Part shown: positions 43,423-52,489 of the stretch, one piece after another
Numbering within the stretch: position 1 is the first letter of the stretch
How the letters are laid out: the number at the start of each line of letters is the position of its first letter
Assembly: GCA_039915945.1 (NCBI GenBank)
Contig: JBDSMH010000019.1
Coordinates: 86,408-150,407 of the forward strand
Length of the DNA: 64,000 bases
Direction of reading: 5' to 3'
Origin: DATLFA01 sp039915945
Lineage (GTDB): Bacteria > Actinomycetota > Acidimicrobiia > Acidimicrobiales > WLNW01
The notes under the pieces: model-generated
Databases searched by the model: none
What the model was told of the DNA's origin: nothing
What the model saw: the letters and a program-made list of their open reading frames with translations, nothing else
Translations under genes and position numbers: made by a program

Positions 43423-43813
43423 CATGGGGAAGGTGCAACTCCGCGACGAAGCGAGTGGCCAACTGCGGATCGAATCGCATCGCGGGTTGAACAGCCGCTT
43501 CGTCGACTACCTCGCTTCCGTCAGGGACATCGAGTCGGCATCGGGATACCCGCTGGCACGCGGCCATCGCATCATCGTGCGAGACGTCGCACAGAGCCGG
43601 ATCTTTCCCTGCGACGCGCGCGAGGTCGTCCTCACCTCCGGTGCTCGCTCGGTGCAGGCAACGCCGGTGATTGGCTCCTCGGGCCGCCTCCTCGGTCTGT
43701 TGTCGACCCACCACGACACCGCGCGTCGACCCGAGAATCTGGAACTGCGCCTTCTCGATCACGTCGCGCAGTGGATTGCTCGCCTGGTCGAGCCATCCGC
43801 CCGAGTTCGCTAG
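43178..43813 (+). CDS. GAF domain sensor-like protein
   Basis: A protein of about 211 residues with one GAF domain (about 70-205): LDAVLNTTGTDMGKVQLRDE, GLNSRFVDYL, ATPVIGSSGRLLGLLSTHHD and LELRLLDHVAQWIARLVE. GAF domains bind small molecules or haem and are often linked to stress sigma control. No catalytic output domain is present. The start is unclear: ATG 43178 lacks a good ribosome site and overlaps the region-4 frame of the sigma gene, so a later start (for instance near MDKDF, 43337) is possible. Its place between sigma factor and kinase suggests a signal input to the switch. Confidence 0.72.
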   Translation: MPAHGAIGEPTEVAEAHYEAGESRGDIGLRELFAAMPERHRAVSARRVSRCGFMDKDFVASSDRPAVVAAALDAVLNTTGTDMGKVQLRDEASGQLRIESHRGLNSRFVDYLASVRDIESASGYPLARGHRIIVRDVAQSRIFPCDAREVVLTSGARSVQATPVIGSSGRLLGLLSTHHDTARRPENLELRLLDHVAQWIARLVEPSARVR

Positions 43814-43834
43814 GCATCGTCAAATGCGTGTGTA

Positions 43835-44779
43835 ATGGCGGCGGTGGTAAGTCCAACAACGAACGATCCCCTCATCCACTGGGCCATCTACTACAACAAC
43901 GCAGACGACTACCTGGGTCAGGTTGTTCCGTTCCTCGAGGGCGCATTGGCCGCCGGCGAACCCGCTCTGGTTTTTGCGCCGGGCCGCAACATCGACTTGC
44001 TGCGCGCCGCGCTCACCGACCCTGCCGGGGAGATCGTCTTCCTCCACGCGGCCGACCTCGCGAGCAACCCCGCTCGCATCATCCCGACCGCGAGGCAGTT
44101 CGCCGACGCGCATCCCGGGCGTCGCATTCGCATCGTGGGCGAGCCCATCTGGCCCGGACGGTCCGCTGCGGAGATTCGCGAAGGCATTCGACACGAGGCG
44201 CTCGTCAATGTTCTCTTCGCCGATGTCGCGGCCACCGTGCTCTGCCCGTACGACACCGCCGGACTCGATGAGGCAACCATCGGCCATGCCGGCAGCACGC
44301 ACCCTCACGAACTTTGCGATGGGCAGTACCGCGCCAGCGCGCTCTTTGTCGATCCCGTTGCTGTGTTATCGAAGTCGCAGCAACTGCCGGCGGCACCCGA
44401 TCGCTGTGAGACGACCAGCTTCAAAGTGGGCGAACTCGCAACGCTGCGCGGCATCGTGCGCAACCACGCCCGACGTGCCTCGATGAATGCCGATCGGGTG
44501 CAGGACTTGGTGATCGCGGTCAACGAGGCGGCGACCAACTCCCTCTCGCACTCCAACGCCGGTGGCACCCTGCGTATCTGGCAGGACACCGACGACTTCG
44601 TCTGCGAGGTCTCCGATCGTGGGTACATGGTCAGCGATCACGTCGCCGGTCGACTGGCCCCGCGAGCCGACGCCCCGCGCGGGAGGGGCCTCTGGATCAT
44701 CAATCAACTCTGCGACCTCGTCGAGCTCCGTTCCAGCACTTCGGGAACCATCGTGCGCATGCACATCCGCCTGGGCTGA
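43835..44779 (+). CDS. MEDS-HATPase anti-sigma kinase (RsbW-like)
   Basis: A 314-residue two-domain protein. Residues 10-170 form a MEDS (DcmR-type sensory) domain (HWAIYYNNADDYLGQVVPFL, ALVFAPGRNIDLLRAALTDP). Residues 195-312 form a GHKL ATPase with N-box VNEAATNSLSHS, G1 box VCEVSDRGYM and G2 box RGRGLWIINQL, as in RsbW/SpoIIAB kinases. It should phosphorylate the STAS protein at 42316 and hold the local sigma factor. Fused MEDS-HATPase proteins are common in actinobacteria. If the sigma gene is truly broken, the kinase may serve another sigma factor. Confidence 0.87.
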   Translation: MAAVVSPTTNDPLIHWAIYYNNADDYLGQVVPFLEGALAAGEPALVFAPGRNIDLLRAALTDPAGEIVFLHAADLASNPARIIPTARQFADAHPGRRIRIVGEPIWPGRSAAEIREGIRHEALVNVLFADVAATVLCPYDTAGLDEATIGHAGSTHPHELCDGQYRASALFVDPVAVLSKSQQLPAAPDRCETTSFKVGELATLRGIVRNHARRASMNADRVQDLVIAVNEAATNSLSHSNAGGTLRIWQDTDDFVCEVSDRGYMVSDHVAGRLAPRADAPRGRGLWIINQLCDLVELRSSTSGTIVRMHIRLG

Positions 44780-44792
44780 AAGCTGACGGCAC

Positions 44793-45056
44793 CTACTTCG
44801 TCAGAGTTCCCGTCGGGCTGTCTCCGGAGTTGCTGTTGCCTTCGGGCGTCTTGTTCTGACCGCTGCCGTCGCCGGGGGCGGCGCCACCCGAATTGGACCT
44901 GTCGATCGACGTGCCGTCGGGCGACGCCTTCGTCGCCACAGTCGACGTGGTCGGCGATGCGGGCTCGGTGCCACTGTCCCCGCACGCGGCGAGGGTGATG
45001 GCGAAGAGCGCTGCTACGAAAGCCGCGGCCACTCGGCGCCACAAAGGGAAATGCAT
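44793..45056 (-). CDS. small lipoprotein, unknown function
   Basis: A short secreted lipoprotein of about 87 residues. A basic start (HFPLWRRV), a hydrophobic core AAAFVAALFAITLAAC and lipobox LAAC are followed by about 60 residues of low-complexity Ser/Thr/Gly/Asn/Pro linker with no folded domain. ATG 45056 and GTG 45062 are both possible starts. It is convergent with the MEDS-kinase gene and divergent from the molybdopterin oxidoreductase, with a perfect inverted repeat between them. Confidence 0.65.
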   Translation of the reverse strand: MHFPLWRRVAAAFVAALFAITLAACGDSGTEPASPTTSTVATKASPDGTSIDRSNSGGAAPGDGSGQNKTPEGNSNSGDSPTGTLTK

Positions 45057-45072
45057 GCGCACTCACTACCGC

Positions 45073-45091
45073 GTTTGGGTATTTCCCAAAC
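45073..45091. promoter_or_regulatory. perfect 7-bp inverted repeat in a divergent promoter
   Basis: GTTTGGG (45073-45079) and CCCAAAC (45085-45091) flank TATTT. The dyad lies between the lipoprotein start and the molybdopterin oxidoreductase start (45113), the natural place for an operator. The centre is the only AT-rich stretch in the gap. Confidence 0.5.
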
Positions 45092-45112
45092 AAAACGCCA
45101 GACTGCGCAGTG

Positions 45113-47203
45113 ATGCCTGCTGATGAAATCGACGATATTCGACGCGTTCGTTCGTTCTGCCGCTTTTGTTCGGCCCTTTGCGGAATCGTGGTGACGGTCG
45201 ATGGTGACCAGGTAACCGAGGTACGCGGCGACGCCGAGCATCCGTTGTCGCGCGGCTACACCTGCCCGAAAGGCCGCGCCCTCGGCGCGTGGCACCATCA
45301 CCCTCAGCGGCTCGACACACCGATGATGGGCCGCGGGGACCAGCGTCGCGGCGCTGATTGGGAGACGGCACTCGGCGATCTCGCGGAGAAGATCAAAACC
45401 ATCACCGCAGCGCACGGTCCCGATGCCGTCGGCGTCTACATGGCTACCGCTACGTCGTTCGACGCCGCGGGCGGGCGCATGGCCTTTCGCTTGTTCCAAG
45501 CGCTCGGCACTCGCTCGCGTTACAGCGCGGTCACGATCGACACGCCGTGCCGCCCGCTGGTCGTCGACTTGTTGAGTGGAAACCCTGGCCTGATGCCGTG
45601 CATCGACGAGACCACTGCGGGCCTCACAGTCCTCGTCGGCACGAATCCCGTCGTGAGCCATGGTCACACAACGTCGCTGCCCGACCCCGTCAACCGTTTA
45701 CGTGCGCTCGCCGCGTCGCCGCGCGAGCTGTGGGTGATCGACCCGCGTCGTAGTGAGAGCGCTCGTCTCGCAACCCGCCATCTCGCGCCGCGGCCCAGCA
45801 GTGATTACGCGATCTTCGCCTTCGCCATCAGATCGTTGTTGCGCGGGGGCGCTGACCATGCGTATCTCGATGCGCACACGAGCGCCGACGATGTCGACGC
45901 GCTACGCGCCGCGGTCGAGCCATTCGACATCGATCGCGCGGTCAGCGATACCGGTCTCGACTCGAGCGAGCTCGAAGACTTCGTGGCCGCGCTGCGCCAG
46001 CATCGCCGCGTCGGCGCGATCACCGGCACGGGAACGACCATGTCTGCGACGGCGAACGCCACCGAGTGGCTGGTGTGGGCGTTGCAGATCATCACCGGCA
46101 GCTATGAGCAGCCGGGCGGGCTGTGGTTTCATCCCGGTTTCTTGCGCTGCTTCGATCGCCGCACGCTGCGACCGAGCGGACCAGAGCCCGTCGCGTGGCC
46201 TCGTCCCCCCAGCCGCCCCGACCTACCGGGCTTCTACGGCGAATACCCGTGCGCCGCACTCGTCGACGAGATCGAGTCGGGCAACCTACGCGCGTTGTTC
46301 GTCATCGGCGGCAACCCCGCGAACTCACTTCCCGACACACCCCGAGTGGCTGCGGCGCTGGCGCGCCTCGAGGTACTGGCGGTGGCCGATGTGATCGAGA
46401 CGGACACCACTGCGCAGGCAACGCACCTCTTGCCGTGCGCGGGTCAACTCGAACGGGCCGACGTGCCCGACTACGTCGATCAGTACTATCCCCTTGTCGC
46501 CAGCCAACACACCGCAGCAGTTGTCGCGCCTGGTGCGGACCGCCGACCGTTATGGTGGATCGCGACGCGCCTCGGCGAACACCTCGGCCATCGGTTGCTG
46601 CCCGGCACCCTCGACGCTACAACCGCCACCGACGACGATCTGCTCGACGCGTTCTGCGGAAGGGGCCGGCTCCCCCTCGACGAGCTACGGGCCGCGCCCA
46701 CTGCGATCGTTGCCGAAGGACCCGTACGCGGTTGGGTTCACACCAACGCGCTGCCCGACGGAAAGTGGCGACTTGCACCGCGCGTGCTCATCGATGACCT
46801 TGCCCGCGTCGCCGCGCTCGACGCCGCGTCCGACATCAACGCCACGAACGAGTTGACGCTGCTTCCCCGGCGACTGCTGCGCACACTCAACTCGCAGTTG
46901 CGCGGTGTTGCTGCGCCCGGTGGACGCCTCGACGCGCCCGTCCTCCTACTACACCCCGACGACGCCATCACCCGCGGCATCACCGAGGCGAGCCAAGTGC
47001 AACTGTCGAGCCCGAGTGGCTCGGTGACCGTAACCGCACAACTCGACGACGGCATCCGGCGCGGTTCGGTATCGCTGCCTCACGGATTCGCCGAGCCGGC
47101 CGTCGGCACGGTCACCACCGGACAGGTCGACACTGATCCACTCACCGGCATGGTGCACCAATCAGGACTACGCGTGCGCGTCACACCGATAGTGAATCCG
47201 TAA
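45113..47203 (+). CDS. molybdopterin-dependent oxidoreductase (formate dehydrogenase-like)
   Basis: A 696-residue enzyme of the DMSO-reductase/FdhF superfamily. The N-terminal 4Fe-4S site is C16, C19, C23 and C51 (SFCRFCSALCGIV and GYTCPKG). Further landmarks are LVGTNPVVSHGH, ELWVIDPRRSESA (MGD binding), FVIGGNPANSLPDTP, and a C-terminal MGD-binding barrel ending TDPLTGMVHQSGLRVRVTPI. No in-frame UGA suggests selenocysteine, and the Mo ligand residue is not obvious. No partner Fe-S or membrane subunit is adjacent, so its electron partner is elsewhere. GTG 45110 is an alternative start. Substrate unknown: formate is possible but unproven. Confidence 0.87.
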   Translation: MPADEIDDIRRVRSFCRFCSALCGIVVTVDGDQVTEVRGDAEHPLSRGYTCPKGRALGAWHHHPQRLDTPMMGRGDQRRGADWETALGDLAEKIKTITAAHGPDAVGVYMATATSFDAAGGRMAFRLFQALGTRSRYSAVTIDTPCRPLVVDLLSGNPGLMPCIDETTAGLTVLVGTNPVVSHGHTTSLPDPVNRLRALAASPRELWVIDPRRSESARLATRHLAPRPSSDYAIFAFAIRSLLRGGADHAYLDAHTSADDVDALRAAVEPFDIDRAVSDTGLDSSELEDFVAALRQHRRVGAITGTGTTMSATANATEWLVWALQIITGSYEQPGGLWFHPGFLRCFDRRTLRPSGPEPVAWPRPPSRPDLPGFYGEYPCAALVDEIESGNLRALFVIGGNPANSLPDTPRVAAALARLEVLAVADVIETDTTAQATHLLPCAGQLERADVPDYVDQYYPLVASQHTAAVVAPGADRRPLWWIATRLGEHLGHRLLPGTLDATTATDDDLLDAFCGRGRLPLDELRAAPTAIVAEGPVRGWVHTNALPDGKWRLAPRVLIDDLARVAALDAASDINATNELTLLPRRLLRTLNSQLRGVAAPGGRLDAPVLLLHPDDAITRGITEASQVQLSSPSGSVTVTAQLDDGIRRGSVSLPHGFAEPAVGTVTTGQVDTDPLTGMVHQSGLRVRVTPIVNP

Positions 47204-47231
47204 CCGACGTCAGAGCGCGCAAAAAGGGCGA

Positions 47232-47718
47232 CTATGACAGCGCTGCCTCGACCGCCGCCTCGGCGTGCAGTCGGGTCGTTGGGAAGTAGGGTACGCGTAA
47301 ATCGTCGGGCGTGACGAGAAGTTCGATCTCGGTGCAACCGGCAATCACCCCCGTTGCACCCCGCGCGATCAGTTGGTCGATCACCTCGAGGTAGTCGTGC
47401 CTCGGCGATGTGGAGGAACTCGATATCGAGTGCCGCTTCGATCATCGGTGCAACGACATGCATCGTGTTCGTGCACAACACGATGATCTCGGCACCAGCC
47501 AATTGGAGCGTGCGCGCATCCGCGGCCAGCAGCGCACCCGCCGCCTCCCAGTCCCCCGCTTCTTGCAGCGCCTCGATCGCGGCGAAGTCGTAACTGCGGA
47601 TCACCAGATCGGCGGAGTGCGAGCCACCGAGACGGGCGCGTACACCCTCGTTGATGATGCGCTCGTATTCGATGGAACTCTCCCAGCTCATCCCGCCGAG
47701 CAGTCCGATTCGTTTCAT
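47232..47718 (-). pseudogene. aspartate/glutamate racemase with internal deletion and frameshift
   Basis: The N-terminal half is a normal racemase: KRIGLLGGMSWESSIEYERI, ADLVIRSYDF and the catalytic Cys in IVLCTNTMHVV. After EFLHIA (about 47402) the frame changes. The C-terminal part, in another frame, reads HDYLEVIDQLIARGATGVIA, then GCTEIELLV with the second catalytic Cys, and ends at TAG 47234-47232. About 65 residues expected between the two parts are missing. Loss of some 200 bp with a frame change means it is a real pseudogene, not a simple base-call error. Confidence 0.83.
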
Positions 47719-47795
47719 GTGTCACGTCCGAGGTCGTTCTTCTTCGAAACTAGTCTCTTGACATCAAGTGCGCTTTAAGTGTCATCCTCCGTGAC

Positions 47796-49676
47796 ATGCA
47801 AATGGACTTCAGCCACTGGAGCGCACTCGAGAGCGTGATGCAGGGGGATCAGCCGCGGCGCTCGTTCAGTCGGGCCACCCTCACGCGCGTTGCGGCGTTC
47901 GCTCGCCCGTATCGACGCAATCTGGCGTTCTTCTTGATCTTGAGCGTCCTCGCCGCGGTGCTCACCGTCGCCACACCGGTGATCGCCGGCGTGATCGTCG
48001 ACACCATCGTCGAGGGAGGCGATCGGCAACGCGTCGTATGGCTGGCGCTGCTCATCGCGGTGATTGCCGTGTTCGACGCGGCGGTCGGTCTGGCCGAGCG
48101 CTGGCAGTCGTCACGGATCGGGGAATCTCTGATCCTCGACTTGCGCAGCGCCGTATTCGGTCACGTACAGAAGATGCCCGTCGCGTTCTTCACCCGCACC
48201 CGTACCGGTGCGTTGGTCAGCCGGCTCAACAACGACGTCATCGGCGCGCAGCGCGCGTTCACATGGACGCTGTCGGGCGTAGTGAGCAACGCAATCGCAT
48301 TGTTGCTGACACTCGGTGTCATGATCCGTCTCTCCTGGCAGATCACCGGTCTGGCCCTCCTTCTGCTGCCCGTGTTCGTGTTACCGGCGCGCCGCATGGG
48401 CGCCCGGTTGGCCAACATGGAGCGCGAGGCGGCCAATCACAACGCGGCCATGACCACGCAGATGACCGAGCGGTTCTCCGCACCGGGCGCCACACTCGTC
48501 AAGCTGTTCGGTCGCCCCGCGCGTGAAGAGGCGGAGTTCACCGCCCGGGCAGCACGGGTTGCGCAGATCGGTGTGCGCACCGCCATGGGTCAGCACGTGT
48601 TCCTCACCGCACTCGCTGGTGTGTCCGCGCTCGCGCTCGCGCTCGTCTATGGGCTCGGCGGCTATCTCGCCCTCGACGGTCGGCTCGAACCCGGCACTGT
48701 CGTGACGCTCGCACTGTTGCTCGGCCGGCTGTACGCACCGCTGACCGCGCTGGCGAGCGCGCGAGTCGACGCGATGGCCGCCCTCGTCAGCTTCGAGCGG
48801 GTGTTCGAGGTTCTCGATCTCGAGCCGCTCATCACCGAGCCCACCGAACCGGTGCCGCTACCGGCCGGGCCGGTGTCGGTCGAGTTCGACAACGTGAAAT
48901 TCGGCTACCCGTCGGCGGACCGCGTATCGCTGGCGTCGCTCGAGGAAGTCGCGACGCTCGACACCCGTGCGGGCGCGGAAGTCCTTCACGGTGTGTCGTT
49001 TCGAGTCGAGCCGGGACAACTCGTCGCGCTGGTGGGTTCATCCGGCAGCGGCAAGTCGACGATCGCGTCGCTGGTTCCCCGCCTCTACGACGTCGACGCC
49101 GGCGCAGTGCGGCTGTCGGATGTCGATGTTCGCGACTTGTCGTTCGAGACGATACGACACACCGTCGGCGTGGTGACCCAAGACGGTCATCTGTTCCACG
49201 ACACGGTCCGCGAGAATTTGCTGCTCGCGCGACCCGACGCGACCGACGACGAACTGTGGGAGGCGCTCGACAAAGCGCGTCTCGCGGCGCTGGTTCGCGA
49301 CTTGCCCGACGGGCTCGACACCATAGTCGGCGAGCGCGGCTATCGCTTCTCCGGTGGTGAACGGCAACGTCTCACCATCGCGCGGATCCTGCTCGCCCAC
49401 CCGCGTGTCGTGATCCTCGACGAAGCGACTGCGCACCTCGACTCCACTTCCGAAGCCGAAGTCCAGTCCGCGCTGAGCGACGCCCTCGCCGGCCGCACCG
49501 CCATCGTGATCGCGCACCGTCTGTCGACTATTCGCGAGGCCGACCTCATCCTCGTCATCGAGAACGGCCGCGTGGTCGAACGGGGCACCCACCACCAACT
49601 CATCCGCGCCGAAGGACGCTACGCCGTACTGCACCGGACTCAGTTCACCGAAGAAGGGGCCGAGGCCATCGCCTGA
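47796..49676 (+). CDS. ABC exporter, fused permease and ATPase
   Basis: A 626-residue half-transporter of the MsbA/MDR type. Six membrane helices occupy about residues 40-330 (LAFFLILSVLAAVLTVATPV; VVSNAIALLLTLGVMI). The ATPase domain (about 355-610) has Walker A VGSSGSGKST near 412, Q-loop VVTQDGHLF, signature YRFSGGERQRL near 518 and Walker B RVVILDEATAHLDS. It would dimerise and export a lipophilic compound. The region before it holds TTGACA (47758-47763) and a TGACA...TGTCA dyad (47759-47784), a possible repressor site. The cargo is unknown. Confidence 0.94.
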   Translation: MQMDFSHWSALESVMQGDQPRRSFSRATLTRVAAFARPYRRNLAFFLILSVLAAVLTVATPVIAGVIVDTIVEGGDRQRVVWLALLIAVIAVFDAAVGLAERWQSSRIGESLILDLRSAVFGHVQKMPVAFFTRTRTGALVSRLNNDVIGAQRAFTWTLSGVVSNAIALLLTLGVMIRLSWQITGLALLLLPVFVLPARRMGARLANMEREAANHNAAMTTQMTERFSAPGATLVKLFGRPAREEAEFTARAARVAQIGVRTAMGQHVFLTALAGVSALALALVYGLGGYLALDGRLEPGTVVTLALLLGRLYAPLTALASARVDAMAALVSFERVFEVLDLEPLITEPTEPVPLPAGPVSVEFDNVKFGYPSADRVSLASLEEVATLDTRAGAEVLHGVSFRVEPGQLVALVGSSGSGKSTIASLVPRLYDVDAGAVRLSDVDVRDLSFETIRHTVGVVTQDGHLFHDTVRENLLLARPDATDDELWEALDKARLAALVRDLPDGLDTIVGERGYRFSGGERQRLTIARILLAHPRVVILDEATAHLDSTSEAEVQSALSDALAGRTAIVIAHRLSTIREADLILVIENGRVVERGTHHQLIRAEGRYAVLHRTQFTEEGAEAIA

Positions 49677-49694
49677 ACGACGCGCCGATCATCG

Positions 49695-50582
49695 TCAGCG
49701 GAACGGGAAGAGCGTCATCCCGGTGGTGTGCCATTCGATCGCCGCGATGCGCCCCATGTCGGACTCGGTGACGTACAGGGTGCGGTTGTCGGCACCACCG
49801 AAACACAGATTGCTGATGTCTTTGTCGTCCATATCGATCTTGTCCTCGAGTTCGCCCGTCGACGAAAAGACATAGATCACGCTGCCCCCGTGCCCGGCGC
49901 AGAGGACACGCCCCGCCACGTCGAAACAGATGCCGTCGGGAAACACACCGTGATCGAGTCGCGCGAAGAGACGTGGTTCGCCGAGGCGGCCCGGGCCGAG
50001 AATCGGAAAGGCGTGAATCGTGAAGGTGCGCGACGCCGTTACCAACAGCGTCGATCCGTCATCGGTGACGCCCAATCCATTCGGCATCTCGAGTTCGGTG
50101 TGGATGCGTACCGCTTCGCCCGATGGCCGGGCGAATCCCACATCACCGGGCGCGCAGACGCCGTGTTCGTCCGGCCAGACGGGGTCGGTGAACCAGAACC
50201 CACCGTCGGAGCCGAAGCAGATGTCGTTGGGCGAATTGAGGGCGACACCGTCGATGTCGCGAACGACTGTTTCGATCGTGCCGTTCGGCAGGATTCTCTG
50301 TATCGACGGGGGGTAGCCGCCCGGTCCCCATTCGCCACCCGTGCTCGTCTCGGCCGCCCAACGCCCGCCGTTGTTACAGATGTACAGCGCGCCGTCTGCG
50401 CCGAACGCGCTGCCGTTCGGTGAACCCTCGATGGTGGCAAAAGTGTTTTTGGTGCCGTCGGGCTGGACGCGAGTTACGCGTCGGCCGGCCAACTCGACGA
50501 CGAAGATCGCGCCGTCAGACCCGATCGACGGTCCCTCGGGAAATGACAGGCCGGTGGCAACAACTCGTTCAACGAACTTCAT
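49695..50582 (-). CDS. SMP-30/gluconolactonase family protein
   Basis: A 295-residue six-bladed propeller lactonase, paralogous to 20497. Metal-site landmarks are GLSFPEGPSIGSDG, LNSPNDICFGSDGGFWFTDP and MPNGLGVTDDGSTLLVTAS, and the final blade (NLCFGGADNRTLYVTESDMG) is nearly the same motif as in the first copy. It overlaps the end of the Baeyer-Villiger monooxygenase gene by 14 bp. The obvious proposal is that it hydrolyses the lactone made by that monooxygenase (inference). The metal and exact lactone are unknown. Confidence 0.91.
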   Translation of the reverse strand: MKFVERVVATGLSFPEGPSIGSDGAIFVVELAGRRVTRVQPDGTKNTFATIEGSPNGSAFGADGALYICNNGGRWAAETSTGGEWGPGGYPPSIQRILPNGTIETVVRDIDGVALNSPNDICFGSDGGFWFTDPVWPDEHGVCAPGDVGFARPSGEAVRIHTELEMPNGLGVTDDGSTLLVTASRTFTIHAFPILGPGRLGEPRLFARLDHGVFPDGICFDVAGRVLCAGHGGSVIYVFSSTGELEDKIDMDDKDISNLCFGGADNRTLYVTESDMGRIAAIEWHTTGMTLFPFR

Positions 50583-52389
50583 CGCCCCGCGTCAATTGGA
50601 GCCCGGCCAATTTGCCTTCTGCGCGCCAGTCCTGGAGATGCTTCGCCCAGTCGAGCGCGCTGCCCATGAAGACACCGCTACGGGCCGCCGCGACGAGGTT
50701 CTCGGGCGTGATGCCTTCGTTGTTGAGATAGCCCGGCGTGCAATTCGAGTGGTAGGCGCCGTACGAGGCGAGTGTGGCCATGATGACCAAGTTCCACTCC
50801 TCCTCCGCTTCGATGGTCGGTTCGACGCGCACGATCCCCTCTTTGACGCAGCGGCCGATCGTGTAGCCGATCTGTCGTCCAACCTCGGTGAGCGTGAACG
50901 CGAAGTTGACGTCCTGGCCGCCCTGCGTCGCGCTGTTCATCAACAAGTTGGGGAAGCGGTGCGCGTGAATGCCGTGCAACGTGTACGGGCCGTCGGCCCA
51001 CGCCGCGGACATCGAAAGGCCATCGATGCCCTTGGGATCGAAGCCCAGCCGGTGCGAGTAGTCGCTGCCCATCTCGAAGCCCGATGCGAAGATCAGCAGA
51101 TCGACCGGGTACTCGACGCCACGAACCACCAAGCCGGTCGGCGTGACGCGGTCGACGCCCAACCCATCCGTGTCGACGAGCGTCACATTCGGATTGTTGA
51201 ACGCCGCCAGGTAGTCATCGTGGAAACAGGGCCGCTTGCAGCTCTGCTTGTACCACGGCTTGAGCGAGTCTGCGGTGGCCGAGTCCGCCACGATCTCGTC
51301 GACGCGAGTACGGATCTCGTCCATGTTGCGGAAGTCGATCAGCTCGAGCAACTGCGCGTCATCGTCGTCCTTCGGTGCCCGACGCGTGTCGATGCCGAGC
51401 AGCTTGGTCCAACCGTCTTGCACCATGTCGACGGGTGGATTCTTACCGGTGATCATGCCGGTGAAGTTCTCGATGCGTTCCTTCTGCCAGCCCGGCTTGC
51501 TCGCCATCTGTTTGAACCACTCGGGGTCGGTGGGCTGCTGCGCGCGCACCGAGACCGACGACGGCGTGCGCTGGAAGACATACAGCTGCCTCGCCGCTTC
51601 GGCGAGCTTGGGCACGGCCTGCACCGCGGTTGCACCGGTACCGATGATCGCCACGTTCTTGTCGTGGAGCTTGTCCATCGGCTCTTCGGGCGCACCGCCC
51701 GTGTACTTGTAGTCCCACCGGCTCGTGTGGAAGGCATGGCCCTTGAACGTCTCGATCCCGGGTATGCCGGGCAGCTTGGCTTTGTGCAACACGCCGCCGG
51801 CGATGACGACGAAGCGCGCCGAGATCCGATCGTCGCGGCTGGTCGTCACCATCCAACGATTGATCGACTCGTCCCACACCATGCCGGTGACTTCGGTCTG
51901 GAAGAGCGCCTTCGGATACATCTCGAATTGGCGGCCGAGAAGTTGGCAGTACTCGAAGATCTCTGACGCGTGCGCGTACTTTTTCGTGGGCATGTAGCCC
52001 GTGTCTTCGAGCAGCGGGAGATAGCAGTAGGACTCGACATCGCACATGCAGCCCGGGTAGCGGTTCCAGTACCACGTGCCGCCGAAGTCGCCGGCCTTGT
52101 CGATGATGCGGTAGTCGTGCACACCGTTCTTGAAGAGGTGCGCGGCGGCCATCATGCCGCCGAACCCCGAGCCCACGATGACCGCGTCGGTCTCTTCGAC
52201 TACGGCCGGCCGAGTGAACCCCGGCTCGACGTAGGGGTCCGTGTCGAAGTCTGCGAACACGCCCTTGAGCTCCTTGAACTGCGCGTTGCCTTCGGGATGC
52301 AACTGGATGCGCTTGTCGCGCTCGTAGAGATACTTCGCCCGCAACTCCTCGGCGCGAGCGGCAACGTCCTTCAGGTCCTCAGGAATCAC
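50569..52389 (-). CDS. flavin-dependent Baeyer-Villiger monooxygenase
   Basis: A 606-residue FAD/NADPH monooxygenase. FAD Rossmann motif VGSGFGG (about 72-78), the type I BVMO fingerprint FKGHAFHTSRWD (215-226) and the NADPH motif GTGATA (250-255) are intact. A 60-residue N-terminal extension precedes the first motif, as in steroid and long-chain ketone BVMOs. It inserts oxygen next to a ketone to give an ester or lactone, which the overlapping SMP-30 lactonase could open. GTG 52389 is 7 nt after GAGGG; upstream codons are not protein-like. Divergent from the LLM gene at 52490. Confidence 0.93.
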   Translation of the reverse strand: MIPEDLKDVAARAEELRAKYLYERDKRIQLHPEGNAQFKELKGVFADFDTDPYVEPGFTRPAVVEETDAVIVGSGFGGMMAAAHLFKNGVHDYRIIDKAGDFGGTWYWNRYPGCMCDVESYCYLPLLEDTGYMPTKKYAHASEIFEYCQLLGRQFEMYPKALFQTEVTGMVWDESINRWMVTTSRDDRISARFVVIAGGVLHKAKLPGIPGIETFKGHAFHTSRWDYKYTGGAPEEPMDKLHDKNVAIIGTGATAVQAVPKLAEAARQLYVFQRTPSSVSVRAQQPTDPEWFKQMASKPGWQKERIENFTGMITGKNPPVDMVQDGWTKLLGIDTRRAPKDDDDAQLLELIDFRNMDEIRTRVDEIVADSATADSLKPWYKQSCKRPCFHDDYLAAFNNPNVTLVDTDGLGVDRVTPTGLVVRGVEYPVDLLIFASGFEMGSDYSHRLGFDPKGIDGLSMSAAWADGPYTLHGIHAHRFPNLLMNSATQGGQDVNFAFTLTEVGRQIGYTIGRCVKEGIVRVEPTIEAEEEWNLVIMATLASYGAYHSNCTPGYLNNEGITPENLVAAARSGVFMGSALDWAKHLQDWRAEGKLAGLQLTRGDEVR

Positions 52390-52489
52390 GGCGCAACCCT
52401 CTACTCGGTTCGGTGTGTCAGGCGGCACTGTACCGAGGTCGCGTCGCGGTCGCGAACCCGGGCCGGCGTGGTCGGTAAAGTCACCCACC

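Noticed and set aside
45113..47203. Selenocysteine-containing formate dehydrogenase
   Set aside because: No in-frame TGA and no selenocysteine insertion hairpin were seen.
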